Source: CAYWWY01 sp964580185
GTDB taxonomy: Bacteria > Thermotogota > Thermotogae > MWEM01
DNA length: 54,830 bases
NCBI GenBank assembly: GCA_964580185.1
Contig: CAZOJQ010000016.1
Span: forward strand, 1-54,830
Direction of reading: 5' to 3'
The notes under the pieces are model-generated. The model was given only the letters and a program-made list of their open reading frames with translations, was not told where the DNA came from and made no database searches. A program made the position numbers and the translations under genes. Shown in pieces: positions 1-8,445 of the stretch (position 1 is its first letter; each line of letters starts with the position of its first letter).

Positions 1-320
1 GAATAGTGTATTCTACCATAGGTTAAAAGGTGTTGTCAATTGTTTCAATCCAACCGACCTCTGGTCCAAGTACCTTATCTCTTCAGGCCTGTAGCTTCGT
101 CTTTCCCGATAACTCATCCATAAAGAACCCGCATTATGTAGGAAATGTGGTATACTTATATACAGACAGATTGATCCGCGCCATTGTTGTGAAATGGAGG
201 GGGTAGGGATCCTTTCACTCTTGCATGAACTCAATCCCTTTTATCGATGAAGAAAACCGTTTAAGGAAGGGAATTCCGGTGCTTTGCTTGCAGACAATGA
301 TGATATGGGTTTAGAAGATT
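1..320. other. Non-coding stretch at the window edge
   Basis: I find no convincing gene here. The one sizeable open frame, on the minus strand at 13-234, has no recognisable protein similarity and no ribosome binding site. The only signal is an extended -10 promoter motif on the plus strand at 148-156, pointing into the broken genes that follow. The stretch may be the worn remainder of the upstream part of the glycosyltransferase pseudogene, but I cannot show that. Confidence 0.4.
148..156 (+). promoter_or_regulatory. Extended -10 promoter motif
   Basis: TGG followed by TATACT, the same form seen before several other transcription units in this window. I see no good -35 box at the right distance. 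It would drive transcription into the pseudogene region. Confidence 0.4.
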
Positions 321-930
321 ATGATCAAACCGCCCAATCAAAGATCACCCCGCCTTGACTTCTTTCTTCCTTCCCTTTGTGGAGGTGGGGCTGATCGGGT
401 TGTGGCTGTTTCTCAAGGAGTTGCAACCGATATTGTCCGCTCCTTTCCTAAGATTGCGGCAAAAGTTCATGTGATCTACAATCCAATTATTTCCCCTTCT
501 TTGCTGGCCAAAGCGCAAGAGCCTTTGAGCCACCCTTGGTTCTCCTCCGGGACTTTGCCTGTTGTTCTGGGCGTGGGGCGATTGATCATTCTCGGAGATG
601 GGCCAGAGCGAGAGCGGCTTGAAGCGTTGGTTCACGAGCTTGGTCTTCAAAAACCCGTGCAACTGCTCGGTTTTCAAGAAAACTCATATCCCTTTTTTTT
701 ACGTTCTGCTGTTTTCGTCCTCTCCTCCCGATGGGAAGGGATGCCTACAGTTTTGATCGAGGCCTTGGCGTTGGGCATTCCGGTTGTATCAACCCGGTGT
801 CCTAGTGGTCCGGAAGAAATCCTTTCGGGTGAATGGGGCGAGCGATTGGTTGCAATGGGAGATGAGGAAACCCTTGCCAAAACAATTATCGAAACCTTGG
901 AGGCAGAACCGAGTCAGCGTTCCGTTCCTT
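321..930 (+). pseudogene. Broken GT4 (group 1) glycosyltransferase remnant
   Basis: The frame opening at 321 encodes the middle and C-terminal part of a GT-B glycosyltransferase. It has the interdomain segment ADRVVAVSQGVA, the donor-domain strand ILGDGPERERLE, and the signature region LSSRWEGMPTVLIEALALG with its conserved Glu residues. The whole N-terminal acceptor domain is absent. About 25 residues are also missing between the strand ending GVGRL and the strand starting IILGDG, where family members carry the QKDF-type helix. The frame then runs without a stop into deacetylase-like sequence. A working enzyme is very unlikely. Members of this family transfer a sugar from a nucleotide-sugar donor during surface glycan synthesis, which fits the neighbouring ugd and epimerase genes. 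Confidence 0.75.
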
Positions 931-1466
931 CTGCGGTTGATCGGATTTTGGCATTGTTTGAACAGTATTCGATTCATGCAACATGGGCGGTTGTGGGTAT
1001 GCTTTTGTTCCAGACAAAAGATGACCTGCTCGAAAGCATTCCAGAACAAAAACCGCAATGAGCGAATCCGAACGGCCCCATATCAAGAGATCGGGAGTCA
1101 TACCTTTTCTCACTATTACTGCTTGGAAGAAGGCCAGGATGAAGAGGCCTTTCGCGCGGACATGAAAGCTGCAATCCATGCATCCCCATCAACCTTCCCG
1201 CAAGCCGCTTTTTCCTCCCATACTCTGATGAGCAACCGAAACTGCACCGCAGGAACGCGCGAAGGATTTGCATGGGTCTTTCCTATGCTGCCAAACATGG
1301 GCGGGCCTATCATCTGTGGTGGCATCCGCATAACTTTGGAACGAATCTCAACGAGAATATAACCACCCTCGAACAGGTATTGGAGCACTTTGATCATTTG
1401 AGACAAACCCATGGCATGCAAAGCATGAGCATGTCAGAGTGCGCGAATATGATATACTTGTCGTAA
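930..1466 (+). pseudogene. Broken polysaccharide deacetylase (NodB family) remnant
   Basis: Pieces of one deacetylase appear in order but in three reading frames. The segment LFEQYSIHATWAVVGMLLF (about 950-1010) continues the glycosyltransferase frame. QEIGSHTFSHYYCLEEGQ, holding the family HxxxH metal motif, follows at about 1085-1140 in a second frame. GRAYHLWWHPHNFG with the C-terminal helix follows at about 1290-1440 in a third. The catalytic Asp-Asp start of the domain is missing. Intact relatives remove acetyl groups from glycan sugars. At least two frameshifts plus deletions make this a dead gene. It ends about where the ugd promoter begins. Confidence 0.75.
1450..1458 (+). promoter_or_regulatory. 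Extended -10 promoter of ugd
   Basis: TGA followed by TATACT, about 95 bases before the ugd start. The surrounding 15-mer TGATATACTTGTCGT recurs exactly at 8391-8405 upstream of the AAA/nuclease gene. No clear -35 box. Confidence 0.5.
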
Positions 1467-1552
1467 GTGATTCATGTTTGATTTTTAGGAGTTCCTCGGT
1501 AGGATCCGAAACCGTTTTGAGATGAAAATCCTTTCGTTCAGGAGGTTGACCG

Positions 1553-2863
1553 ATGTCCAAGAAGATCGCGGTAATTGGAACCGGATATGTAGGTTTGGTC
1601 ACAGGAACAGGGCTGGCTGACTTTGGAAACCAGGTGGTGTGTGTCGATGTGCAGCAAGACAAAATCGATATGCTCAATCGTGGGCAAATCCCCATCTACG
1701 AGCCGGGATTAAAGGAACTGATCGACAAGAATGTCCGAGAACAGCGTCTTTCCTTTTCCACAGATATCGACACAGCTCTTGGGGAGAGCGAAGTGGTCTT
1801 CATCGGTGTGGGCACTCCTTCGGGCGCAAATGGAGAAGCGGATCTTTCCTACGTGGAATCCGCCGTTGATTCGATCGTGCGCAATATGAACGGGTACAAG
1901 GTCGTGGTCACCAAAAGTACTGTTCCGGTGGGGACGAATCGATGGATCCAAGATGCGATCGCCCAACGTTCGGGCTCGTCCAATTTCGATGTGGTGTCCA
2001 ATCCGGAGTTTTTGCGGGAAGGAAGCGCGGTGCATGATGTCTTCCATCCCGACCGGGTAGTGATCGGGTATGAATCGCAGCGGGCCAAAGAGATCGTTCA
2101 GGATATCTACAAAGCTTTGTATATCATCGAGACGCCTTTTCTCTTCTGCAACTTTGAAACCGCAGAACTGATCAAATATGCCAGCAACGCCTTTTTGGCA
2201 ACCAAGATCACTTTCATCAATCAGGTGGCCAACCTGTGTGAAGCCGTTGGCGCTGATGTCCATAAAGTGGCGAAAGGAATGGGGATGGATGGGCGGATCA
2301 GCCCGAAGTTTCTTCACCCTGGTCCGGGTTTTGGGGGAAGCTGCTTTCCGAAGGACACGCGCGCTTTTGTGGATATCGGGAAACGGGTGGAGGTGGATCT
2401 CTCTTTGGTTGAGGAAGTGATCGCTTCCAACGAGAAACAAAAGCTGCGGATGGTGGATAAACTGGAACGGTTGGTTGGCCCGCCCCTTGCAGGAAAACGG
2501 ATCGGCATTCTGGGTTTGGCTTTTAAGGCTGGAACTGACGATATCCGAGAGGCCCCGGCATTGGTGATTATCGAACGGCTTTTGGACTTAGGCGCCCTCG
2601 TGATCGCCCATGATCCCCAGGCGATGGAGCCTTCGAAAGCGCATTTCGGAGATCGGATCGCCTTTACCGATAATCCCTACCAAGCCATGCACGAAAGCGA
2701 CGCTCTGATGATCCTGACCGAATGGAACCAGTATCGGAGTCTGGATTTGGCGATGGCCAAAAAACTGATGCGGGGCCATTGCATCTTAGATGCCCGCAAT
2801 CTGATCGATCTGGAAAAAGCCAAAGAGATGGGGTTTGTCTGCGAGGGCGTGGGTCGGAGATGA
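1553..2863 (+). CDS. ugd: UDP-glucose 6-dehydrogenase
   Basis: Cytoplasmic enzyme that oxidises UDP-glucose twice with NAD to give UDP-glucuronate, a precursor of acidic surface polysaccharides. The protein has 436 residues, normal for the family. The N-terminal Rossmann motif GTGYVG lies at residues 9-14. The hallmark residues are present: Lys208 in ELIKYASNAF, and catalytic Cys264 in GFGGSCFPKDT. The central dimer helix and the C-terminal UDP-binding domain (FKAGTDDIREAP) follow. The ATG is preceded by GGAGGT at 1541-1546. The last four bases overlap the start of the next gene (ATGA), so the two are translated as a pair. The epimerase would use its product. Confident on function. Confidence 0.95.
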   Translation: MSKKIAVIGTGYVGLVTGTGLADFGNQVVCVDVQQDKIDMLNRGQIPIYEPGLKELIDKNVREQRLSFSTDIDTALGESEVVFIGVGTPSGANGEADLSYVESAVDSIVRNMNGYKVVVTKSTVPVGTNRWIQDAIAQRSGSSNFDVVSNPEFLREGSAVHDVFHPDRVVIGYESQRAKEIVQDIYKALYIIETPFLFCNFETAELIKYASNAFLATKITFINQVANLCEAVGADVHKVAKGMGMDGRISPKFLHPGPGFGGSCFPKDTRAFVDIGKRVEVDLSLVEEVIASNEKQKLRMVDKLERLVGPPLAGKRIGILGLAFKAGTDDIREAPALVIIERLLDLGALVIAHDPQAMEPSKAHFGDRIAFTDNPYQAMHESDALMILTEWNQYRSLDLAMAKKLMRGHCILDARNLIDLEKAKEMGFVCEGVGRR

Positions 2864-3825
2864 AACGGGTCTTGGTGACCGGTGGGGCCGGGTTCATCGG
2901 GTCGCACGTGTGCGATCGGCTGCTCAGGCAAGGGTATGAGGTGATCAACCTGGACTGCTTCAATCCCTTCTACGATCCCAAACGCAAATGGAAAAACATT
3001 CAGACAGCTTTGGATCATCCCCGCTACCGGCTGTATGTGGGCGATATTCGAGATAAGCGAGTGTTGGAACAGATTGCCCAGGAACAGGGGGGAATCGATA
3101 TCATCTGCCATCTGGCTGCTATGGCCGGAGTCCGGCAATCGTTGAAAGATCCGATGGAATATGTGAGTGTGGATATCGGAGGAACGGTATCGATGCTGGA
3201 GTTCGCCCGCGCTCATCATGTTGGGCGGTTTGTTTTTGCCAGTTCTTCCTCGGTATATGGAAAGAATGGAAAAATCCCCTTCTGTGAGGATGATCCTCTG
3301 GAAGGGCAGGTCTCTCCCTATGCAACGGCAAAACGAGCCGGGGAATTGTATTGCCAAACCTACAGTGAAATCTACGGAATTCCGACCGTCGCCTTACGTT
3401 TTTTCACCGTCTATGGCCCCAGGCAACGGCCCGAGATGGCCATCCATTTCTTTACTCGGCAGCTCTGCGAAGGAAAACCCATCCCGGTCTTTGGAGACGG
3501 GACCACCGCGAGGGACTATACCTACATCGAAGATGTGGTGAACGGGATCGAGAATGCGATGGCGTATGACCATCCGGAGTATGCAGTTTTTAATCTGGGA
3601 AACAACCATACCATCCCGCTTCATGAGCTGATCGGTCTTCTGGAGCAATCAACGGGAAAGAAAGCGATGATCGACCACCAGCCCATGCAACTGGGGGATG
3701 TGGAGATGACCTGCGCGGATATCCAAAAATCCACTCAGCTTTTGGGATATCGGCCTTCTGTGGATATCGAGACGGGGATTGAACGCTTTGTGGCGTGGTT
3801 TCGGGAGGAGATGGGTGGTTCGTAG
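2860..3825 (+). CDS. UDP-glucuronate 4-epimerase-like NAD-dependent sugar epimerase
   Basis: Short-chain dehydrogenase/reductase of the extended type, 321 residues from the ATG overlapping the ugd stop. The NAD motif GGAGFIG is at residues 8-14. A catalytic serine lies in ASSSSVYG, and the pair Tyr154/Lys158 is in SPYATAKRAG. The segments NPFYDPKRKWKNI and LAAMAGVRQSL are typical of UDP-glucuronate 4-epimerases. With ugd just before it, conversion of UDP-glucuronate to UDP-galacturonate is the likely reaction; a decarboxylase or another epimerase specificity cannot be excluded. An in-frame ATG upstream at 2722 lies inside ugd and is not used. Its 3' part (3172-3786) is repeated exactly at 5214-5828 beyond the Rpn gene. 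This copy looks intact, because it keeps the normal C-terminal ending FVAWFREE. Confidence 0.85.
   Translation: MKRVLVTGGAGFIGSHVCDRLLRQGYEVINLDCFNPFYDPKRKWKNIQTALDHPRYRLYVGDIRDKRVLEQIAQEQGGIDIICHLAAMAGVRQSLKDPMEYVSVDIGGTVSMLEFARAHHVGRFVFASSSSVYGKNGKIPFCEDDPLEGQVSPYATAKRAGELYCQTYSEIYGIPTVALRFFTVYGPRQRPEMAIHFFTRQLCEGKPIPVFGDGTTARDYTYIEDVVNGIENAMAYDHPEYAVFNLGNNHTIPLHELIGLLEQSTGKKAMIDHQPMQLGDVEMTCADIQKSTQLLGYRPSVDIETGIERFVAWFREEMGGS
3172..3786 (+). repeat. 615-bp direct repeat, copy 1 (inside the epimerase gene)
   Basis: By line-by-line comparison this block is identical to 5214-5828 (constant offset 2042). The match stops at a single-base difference on each side (3171 against 5213, and 3787 against 5829). 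It covers the central and C-terminal coding part of the epimerase but neither end of the gene. Confidence 0.95.
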
Positions 3826-3999
3826 GTTGGTTGATTTAAAAGGGTATGCAGGGACTTTACGATCCTGACACCTTTAGGAGGATGAAACTGGTTAATTCAC
3901 CCTCTAATGATTAACGCCTGGTTGTTAATGCAATGCTTTAGTATTACCTGAAGGCTGTTTTCCAAATCGCTTATTCTCATGGAAGAAAAATCCGCGAGT
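3826..3999. other. Spacer between the epimerase and the Rpn gene
   Basis: No gene of recognisable kind. A good Shine-Dalgarno AGGAGG followed by ATG begins a ten-codon frame at about 3883. This may be the stump of a gene removed when the island formed, but nothing else supports it. I see no terminator hairpin after the epimerase. Confidence 0.4.
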
Positions 4000-5106
4000 T
4001 CATGGAGATGGCGAATCTTTCATCTCGCTTTTGATCTTTCTGATTTTTTTGAGAGGGAGGTCTGTGGAGGCAGAAATAGTTTTTTCATCCATCCCTTTTT
4101 TGAGCATGTTGATCACGATCTTTTTTATCCCTAGTTCTTCTCCTTCCAAGATCCCTTTGTCTTTGGCTTTTTTGACATCCAACGCTTCGCTATAGATGAT
4201 CATCCCTTTTTTTACCTCTCTTTCCCGGATTTTTTCGAGGGTCTCTTCGATATGAGTCTTTTCTGCGTGTTTGGCCTTCATGAAGATGTAGATCAATTGT
4301 TCGATCAGATCCCATAGGTTGTATTGGTCGATGATGGTTTTGACTTTGTGCCAGTAGTCGTCTTTGAGCGATTTGAGTGTCTTCAGATCTTCGGGTGTGC
4401 GGATCTTGTCGAGAATGAGGGCCAGGCTTTGTGGATTTTTGAGCGCTTCCAGCTCTTCGAAGCTGATGGAGCTCAGGTCGATCAGGATGTACTCAAACTC
4501 TGGGATGTATCGCTGGAAGAAGCTTTTGTCCTGGACCTTATCGGATAGATGGGTCTCTGCTGTCCAACTTCCATCTCCGTCATAGAACAGAATCGGTACG
4601 ATCGACGGTAGCTTGAATGGTTTGTTGTCTGACTGTGAGGTGGTTTGAATATGCCTTCTCCACAGGCGCGTCATATATTCCAATATCCGAAATGGCATCA
4701 GCTGATCCACAGTGGTTTGATTCTCCAACAAGATAAAGACGAATCGTTCGTTGTTTTCATTTTTGACTTTGTAGACGATATCGCTCTCTCTGTCAGTTTC
4801 CATGATTTCAGGAAAAAGAGAGGGATGAAGTTCCAGATGATCGGGCGTGATGGATTTGACCCAGTCTTGATCGATGAAGTCCTGGATAAACATCATAAAC
4901 ATAGCTTTGTTCTGGAAGATGGTTTTAAAAAGGCTATCTTTTCTAGGCGCTTTGGGTAGATGGGCTTTTCGGATGATATCAATCTGATCCACAGGTACAC
5001 CGGTGTAACGGTGGATGGTCATGGAGTGTTCATGGTTCAAGAGCATCTGGAGGATCACCGATCGCAGGTCTGGTGAGAAATTGGTTAATGAGTCGGAAGC
5101 GGTCAT
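4000..5106 (-). CDS. Rpn-family recombination-promoting nuclease / PD-(D/E)XK putative transposase
   Basis: 368 residues. The N-terminal two thirds match the YhgA-like (Transposase_31/Rpn) PD-(D/E)XK fold: the helix DSLFKTIFQNKAMF near residues 57-70, acidic Asp109 in ESDIVYKV, and the ENQ motif at 128-130 followed by MPFRILEYM. The C-terminal tail (about 320-365) has the usual EGEELGIKKIVINMLKKGM helix and a small helical 'plkKIRKIK' end. Known Rpn proteins are magnesium-dependent endonucleases that raise RecA-independent recombination. The start has AAGGAG seven bases upstream and a promoter at 5174-5182. The gene points against its neighbours and sits exactly between the two 615-bp repeats, so it probably arrived with or helped to cause the duplication. 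Its real biological role is unknown. Confidence 0.85.
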   Translation of the reverse strand: MTASDSLTNFSPDLRSVILQMLLNHEHSMTIHRYTGVPVDQIDIIRKAHLPKAPRKDSLFKTIFQNKAMFMMFIQDFIDQDWVKSITPDHLELHPSLFPEIMETDRESDIVYKVKNENNERFVFILLENQTTVDQLMPFRILEYMTRLWRRHIQTTSQSDNKPFKLPSIVPILFYDGDGSWTAETHLSDKVQDKSFFQRYIPEFEYILIDLSSISFEELEALKNPQSLALILDKIRTPEDLKTLKSLKDDYWHKVKTIIDQYNLWDLIEQLIYIFMKAKHAEKTHIEETLEKIREREVKKGMIIYSEALDVKKAKDKGILEGEELGIKKIVINMLKKGMDEKTISASTDLPLKKIRKIKSEMKDSPSP

Positions 5107-5173
5107 GATGGTCTCCTTCTTTCTGTTTAACGCTGGATTATCGATGTTTCAATGATTTGGGTTGTCAATGGGT

Positions 5174-5182
5174 ATTATAGCA
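5174..5182 (-). promoter_or_regulatory. Extended -10 promoter of the Rpn gene
   Basis: On the minus strand TGC then TATAAT (TATAAT at 5179-5174), about 65 bases before the Rpn start. The inserted segment therefore brings its own promoter. Confidence 0.5.
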
Positions 5183-5213
5183 CAAGTGAATTGAAAAGGC
5201 AGTCCTTGGCGTA

Positions 5214-5828
5214 GATATCGGAGGAACGGTATCGATGCTGGAGTTCGCCCGCGCTCATCATGTTGGGCGGTTTGTTTTTGCCAGTTCTTCCTCGGTATAT
5301 GGAAAGAATGGAAAAATCCCCTTCTGTGAGGATGATCCTCTGGAAGGGCAGGTCTCTCCCTATGCAACGGCAAAACGAGCCGGGGAATTGTATTGCCAAA
5401 CCTACAGTGAAATCTACGGAATTCCGACCGTCGCCTTACGTTTTTTCACCGTCTATGGCCCCAGGCAACGGCCCGAGATGGCCATCCATTTCTTTACTCG
5501 GCAGCTCTGCGAAGGAAAACCCATCCCGGTCTTTGGAGACGGGACCACCGCGAGGGACTATACCTACATCGAAGATGTGGTGAACGGGATCGAGAATGCG
5601 ATGGCGTATGACCATCCGGAGTATGCAGTTTTTAATCTGGGAAACAACCATACCATCCCGCTTCATGAGCTGATCGGTCTTCTGGAGCAATCAACGGGAA
5701 AGAAAGCGATGATCGACCACCAGCCCATGCAACTGGGGGATGTGGAGATGACCTGCGCGGATATCCAAAAATCCACTCAGCTTTTGGGATATCGGCCTTC
5801 TGTGGATATCGAGACGGGGATTGAACGC
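5214..5828 (+). repeat. 615-bp direct repeat, copy 2 (epimerase fragment)
   Basis: Exact duplicate of 3172-3786. Both flanks are unrelated to those of copy 1 apart from chance single-base matches. Complete identity over 615 bases means a recent duplication, ongoing gene conversion, or an assembly error. Confidence 0.95.
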
Positions 5829-5840
5829 CTTCCATAATCT
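5214..5840 (+). pseudogene. Duplicated internal fragment of the epimerase gene
   Basis: It encodes the last two thirds of the epimerase without the NAD-binding N-terminus, starting within 'DIGGTVSMLEF' and breaking off after GIER, where two foreign residues and a stop follow. The Tyr-Lys catalytic pair is present, but without the Rossmann start it cannot bind NAD. No ribosome binding site precedes its first ATG at 5235. Confidence 0.9.
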
Positions 5841-5863
5841 TTGCTTTGGATATGCTCTGTTTA

Positions 5864-5872
5864 TGGTATAAT
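5864..5872 (+). promoter_or_regulatory. Extended -10 promoter of the DUF234-type ATPase gene
   Basis: TGG followed by a perfect TATAAT at 5867-5872. A weak -35 candidate TTTGGA lies at 5845-5850 with a 16-base spacer. The leader to the next start is about 110 bases. Confidence 0.55.
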
Positions 5873-5988
5873 TGGTAAGAGAGCCTTTCTATGAGGAACG
5901 ACGAGGGTTTCATGCTGGTTCCATTAAACACTAAATTTTGTTTTACTAAATGATTATTTAGAAGTTCAAGCACGAAAAGGAGTAAAGT

Positions 5989-7356
5989 ATGCATTTCTTC
6001 AATCGGATACGAGAGGTTCAGTTCTTGAAAAACCGCGCATCATCGGGCAAGTCTGAACTCCTGGTGCTATATGGTCGAAGAAGAGTGGGCAAAAGCTTCC
6101 TTTTGGAACATACCTTTCCGAAAGCCCTTTATTTCACGGCTGATTTGACAAGACCCTTCTTCCAGATGAATCGTTTTCTGGATCTCTTGAAAGGTCCGCT
6201 CGATCTGCCTCAGAGCATGTCTGTGGATAGTTGGGATTCTTTTTTTCATTTCCTCCATGCTTGCATCCAAAAAAAACCAACACCCACAGTTGTAATTTTC
6301 GATGAGTTCCAGTACCTCCCGTCTCAAGATCCTGCTTTTTTGTCGATCCTTCAACGGTGGTGGGACAAATCCTTTTCCGCTCAACCTTTGGTCATGATCC
6401 TTTGTGGATCGTATATCGGCATGATGGAAAAAACAGTGCTTTCCCCTCACAGCCCGATCTATGGCCGAAGATCCGGACAATATCTGATCAAACCGATGGA
6501 TTTTTTCGATGTACGCTCCTTTGTAAAGCATATGCCCCCGGAGGATCAAATCCTCGTGTATGCCTGTGTGGGCGGCATTCCTCTCTACCTTCGGGAGTTT
6601 GAAGGGTGCCAGGGATTCTCTGAAGGTCTGGAACAGCGCATACTTCAGCCCGGACAATTCCTCGTAGATGAAGGAAACTATCTGACCATGGAAGAGTTTT
6701 CCAGTGAGTCTTCCAGTTACTTCGATATCCTGCGTATTGTTGCGCAGGGACGTACCCGGCCCAATGAAATCGCATCCTTGACTGGAATCCCTCAAAAAGG
6801 ATTGGGCACCTACCTTCGCCGACTTCTGGATGTGCAACTGCTACGAAAAGAAACACCCTTTTCACTCAAAAGACCGCGCCATACCCCTTTGTATTTCATC
6901 GACGATGACTATCTCCGATTCTTCTTCCGATTCTTGTTTGATGGAAAGGATCAGATCTATCGTGGGAACACCTCTGCCCTTCAGAAAAAAATCAAGGAGC
7001 AAATGCCGATGTTTGCTTCGGTCAGCTTTGAAAAGATTGCCCATGAATATATTCAAAGAGTGATCCAACCTGACCGAATGGGAAGATGGTGGAAAGAAAA
7101 GGACGAAATGGATCTCGTCGCGACCAAGGATAATACCCTGATCGTGGGGGAAGTCAAATGGACTGGAAAAAAGCTCGGACCTTCGATTCTTGAGGAACTG
7201 AAAAGAAAGACCGAACGTCTTCAGGCGGATATAGGCCATTCTTTCGATCACATCGAATACTACCTGTTCTCCAAAAACGGATTTGCCTCTCCCTTTCCGG
7301 CATCAGAGGTTCGGTGTATGAGCCTTGAGGATATTGTTCAAACGCAGATGGATTAG
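5989..7356 (+). CDS. Archaeal-type ATPase with C-terminal DUF234 nuclease-like domain
   Basis: 455 residues. A P-loop ATPase domain comes first: Walker A GRRRVGKS at 29-36, Walker B VVIFDEFQYL with Asp105-Glu106, and a sensor-like LCGSYIGMM segment. A winged-helix part follows (ARGRTRPNEIASLTGI and onward, about residues 245-290). The C-terminal DUF234 region has the restriction-like pattern 'EMDLVA...IVGEVKW'. Proteins of this family are common in archaea and anaerobic bacteria, are often present in many copies, and have no proven function; DNA handling or mobile-element roles have been proposed. AAGGAG precedes the ATG. It lies between the duplicated epimerase fragment and the DUF6273 gene in the accessory island. 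It looks complete. Confidence 0.85.
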   Translation: MHFFNRIREVQFLKNRASSGKSELLVLYGRRRVGKSFLLEHTFPKALYFTADLTRPFFQMNRFLDLLKGPLDLPQSMSVDSWDSFFHFLHACIQKKPTPTVVIFDEFQYLPSQDPAFLSILQRWWDKSFSAQPLVMILCGSYIGMMEKTVLSPHSPIYGRRSGQYLIKPMDFFDVRSFVKHMPPEDQILVYACVGGIPLYLREFEGCQGFSEGLEQRILQPGQFLVDEGNYLTMEEFSSESSSYFDILRIVAQGRTRPNEIASLTGIPQKGLGTYLRRLLDVQLLRKETPFSLKRPRHTPLYFIDDDYLRFFFRFLFDGKDQIYRGNTSALQKKIKEQMPMFASVSFEKIAHEYIQRVIQPDRMGRWWKEKDEMDLVATKDNTLIVGEVKWTGKKLGPSILEELKRKTERLQADIGHSFDHIEYYLFSKNGFASPFPASEVRCMSLEDIVQTQMD

Positions 7357-7538
7357 ATCCATTGTCAAATGAATGGTGCGAGAGTTATTGAGCAAGCTCT
7401 AAGTAGAAACGAGAGTCAGTATTAGACAATTAGAGGGGGATACTAGGTATTGATAAATATTAGTAAAAAATGGATCAAAAAGATGCCAATCAAAATGTCT
7501 CCAAGACTCAATATTTGGATTGTAAAAGGAGAAAGTGA
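7357..7538. other. AT-rich spacer
   Basis: No gene, promoter of consensus quality or hairpin terminator that I can support. The composition is clearly more AT-rich than the flanking genes, in keeping with the acquired DUF6273 gene downstream. Confidence 0.4.
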
Positions 7539-8162
7539 ATGAGGGAATTTTGTATCGGCTCAATCGTGCCATTTGGCGGTTATCAGTGGCGTATTCTTGA
7601 CATACAAGGCAACGCGGCTTTAATTATAACGGAATGGATAATCGAACAACACTCCTATAATAATTACGCTGGTGATGTGATATGGGCTGACTGCTCCCTA
7701 AGAAAATATCTTAACGGTGAGTTTTACAACAAGTTCACAGCGGCCGAACAGTCAAGAATCATCGCGGTATTGAACAAAAACCATAACAATCAGTGGTACG
7801 GCTCTAGAGGCGGAGAAGATACTCGGGATTCCATATTCCTTCTAAGTATTGAGGAAGTAGTGTGCAAACATTTCGGTGACAGCAGCAAACACCTTGAAAA
7901 TCGTAGGGCAAAACAACGATACTGGTTTCAAAACAAAGACGAAAACAACAACAAGCGAATATCGACATTCGATGGACACGTATGGTGGTGGTGGCTTCGG
8001 TCGCCCGGGCGTGATAACAGAAGAGCCGTATATATCCACGGCGACGGCAATATAGGCATTCAGGGAAACGGCACCTTCCGCTACAATAGCAAAACGATTC
8101 ACCCTTTAACAGGAGATAACAGAGGCGGAATTCGTCCCGCTCTGTGGCTGAGCTTGGAATGA
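7539..8162 (+). CDS. DUF6273 domain protein
   Basis: 207 residues, no signal peptide or membrane segment. The order of motifs fits DUF6273: a short beta-rich N-terminus (GSIVPFGGYQWRILD), then WADCSLRKYLNGEFYNKF, then SIFLLSIEEV, then the closing WWLRSPG and GGIRPALWLSLE. The fold and function of the domain are not established; its ending resembles C-type-lectin-like modules. AAAAGGAG precedes the ATG. Codon use is AT-richer than in neighbouring genes and the last third is dense in Asn and Arg, suggesting recent transfer. A hairpin terminator follows at 8214-8241, so it forms a single-gene unit. Confidence 0.75.
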   Translation: MREFCIGSIVPFGGYQWRILDIQGNAALIITEWIIEQHSYNNYAGDVIWADCSLRKYLNGEFYNKFTAAEQSRIIAVLNKNHNNQWYGSRGGEDTRDSIFLLSIEEVVCKHFGDSSKHLENRRAKQRYWFQNKDENNNKRISTFDGHVWWWWLRSPGRDNRRAVYIHGDGNIGIQGNGTFRYNSKTIHPLTGDNRGGIRPALWLSLE

Positions 8163-8213
8163 TAAATCTTGGGGCGCTTTTCAAAGGGACGGTTCCTAAC
8201 ACACAAGACCACC

Positions 8214-8241
8214 CCGGCAGTCATCACGATGCCGGTTTTTT
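8214..8241 (+). terminator. Rho-independent terminator after the DUF6273 gene
   Basis: Six-base stem CCGGCA/TGCCGG with a ten-base loop, followed directly by six T residues. Confidence 0.7.
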
Positions 8242-8390
8242 GTGGTGCGGTGCACCATCAGTCAAAGGAGTGTGTGGTTTTATCCAGAGCTGCCCAAAAC
8301 CCTGTACTACGGGAATCTATCGCGCGTGCCATCTGTTCCAAGACCGCTATAAAAGCTTTCCACGCGCCATTCATAAAAAGAGCGAGGATG

Positions 8391-8399
8391 TGATATACT
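8391..8399 (+). promoter_or_regulatory. Extended -10 promoter of the AAA/nuclease gene
   Basis: TGA then TATACT, 46 bases before the start codon. The 15-mer around it is identical to the one before ugd (1450-1464). Between the terminator at 8241 and this site there is no recognisable gene; the short open frames there have no family resemblance. Confidence 0.5.
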
Positions 8400-8445
8400 T
8401 GTCGTGGAGAGATGGATTGGTTGCACTTTCCAATAGGAGGAACCC

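Noticed and set aside
784..1362. A separate 192-codon gene
   Set aside because: Only its middle section matches a deacetylase; the rest is other-frame reading of the glycosyltransferase remnant, so it is part of the pseudogene.
3883..3915. Ten-codon frame after a good AGGAGG
   Set aside because: Too short to support as a gene; noted only as a possible stump.
5235..5837. The duplicated epimerase fragment as a working gene
   Set aside because: No NAD-binding domain, no ribosome binding site, truncated C-terminus.
8163..8445. Short open frames between the DUF6273 terminator and the AAA/nuclease gene
   Set aside because: No ribosome binding site, no family resemblance, and they cross a hairpin terminator and a promoter.
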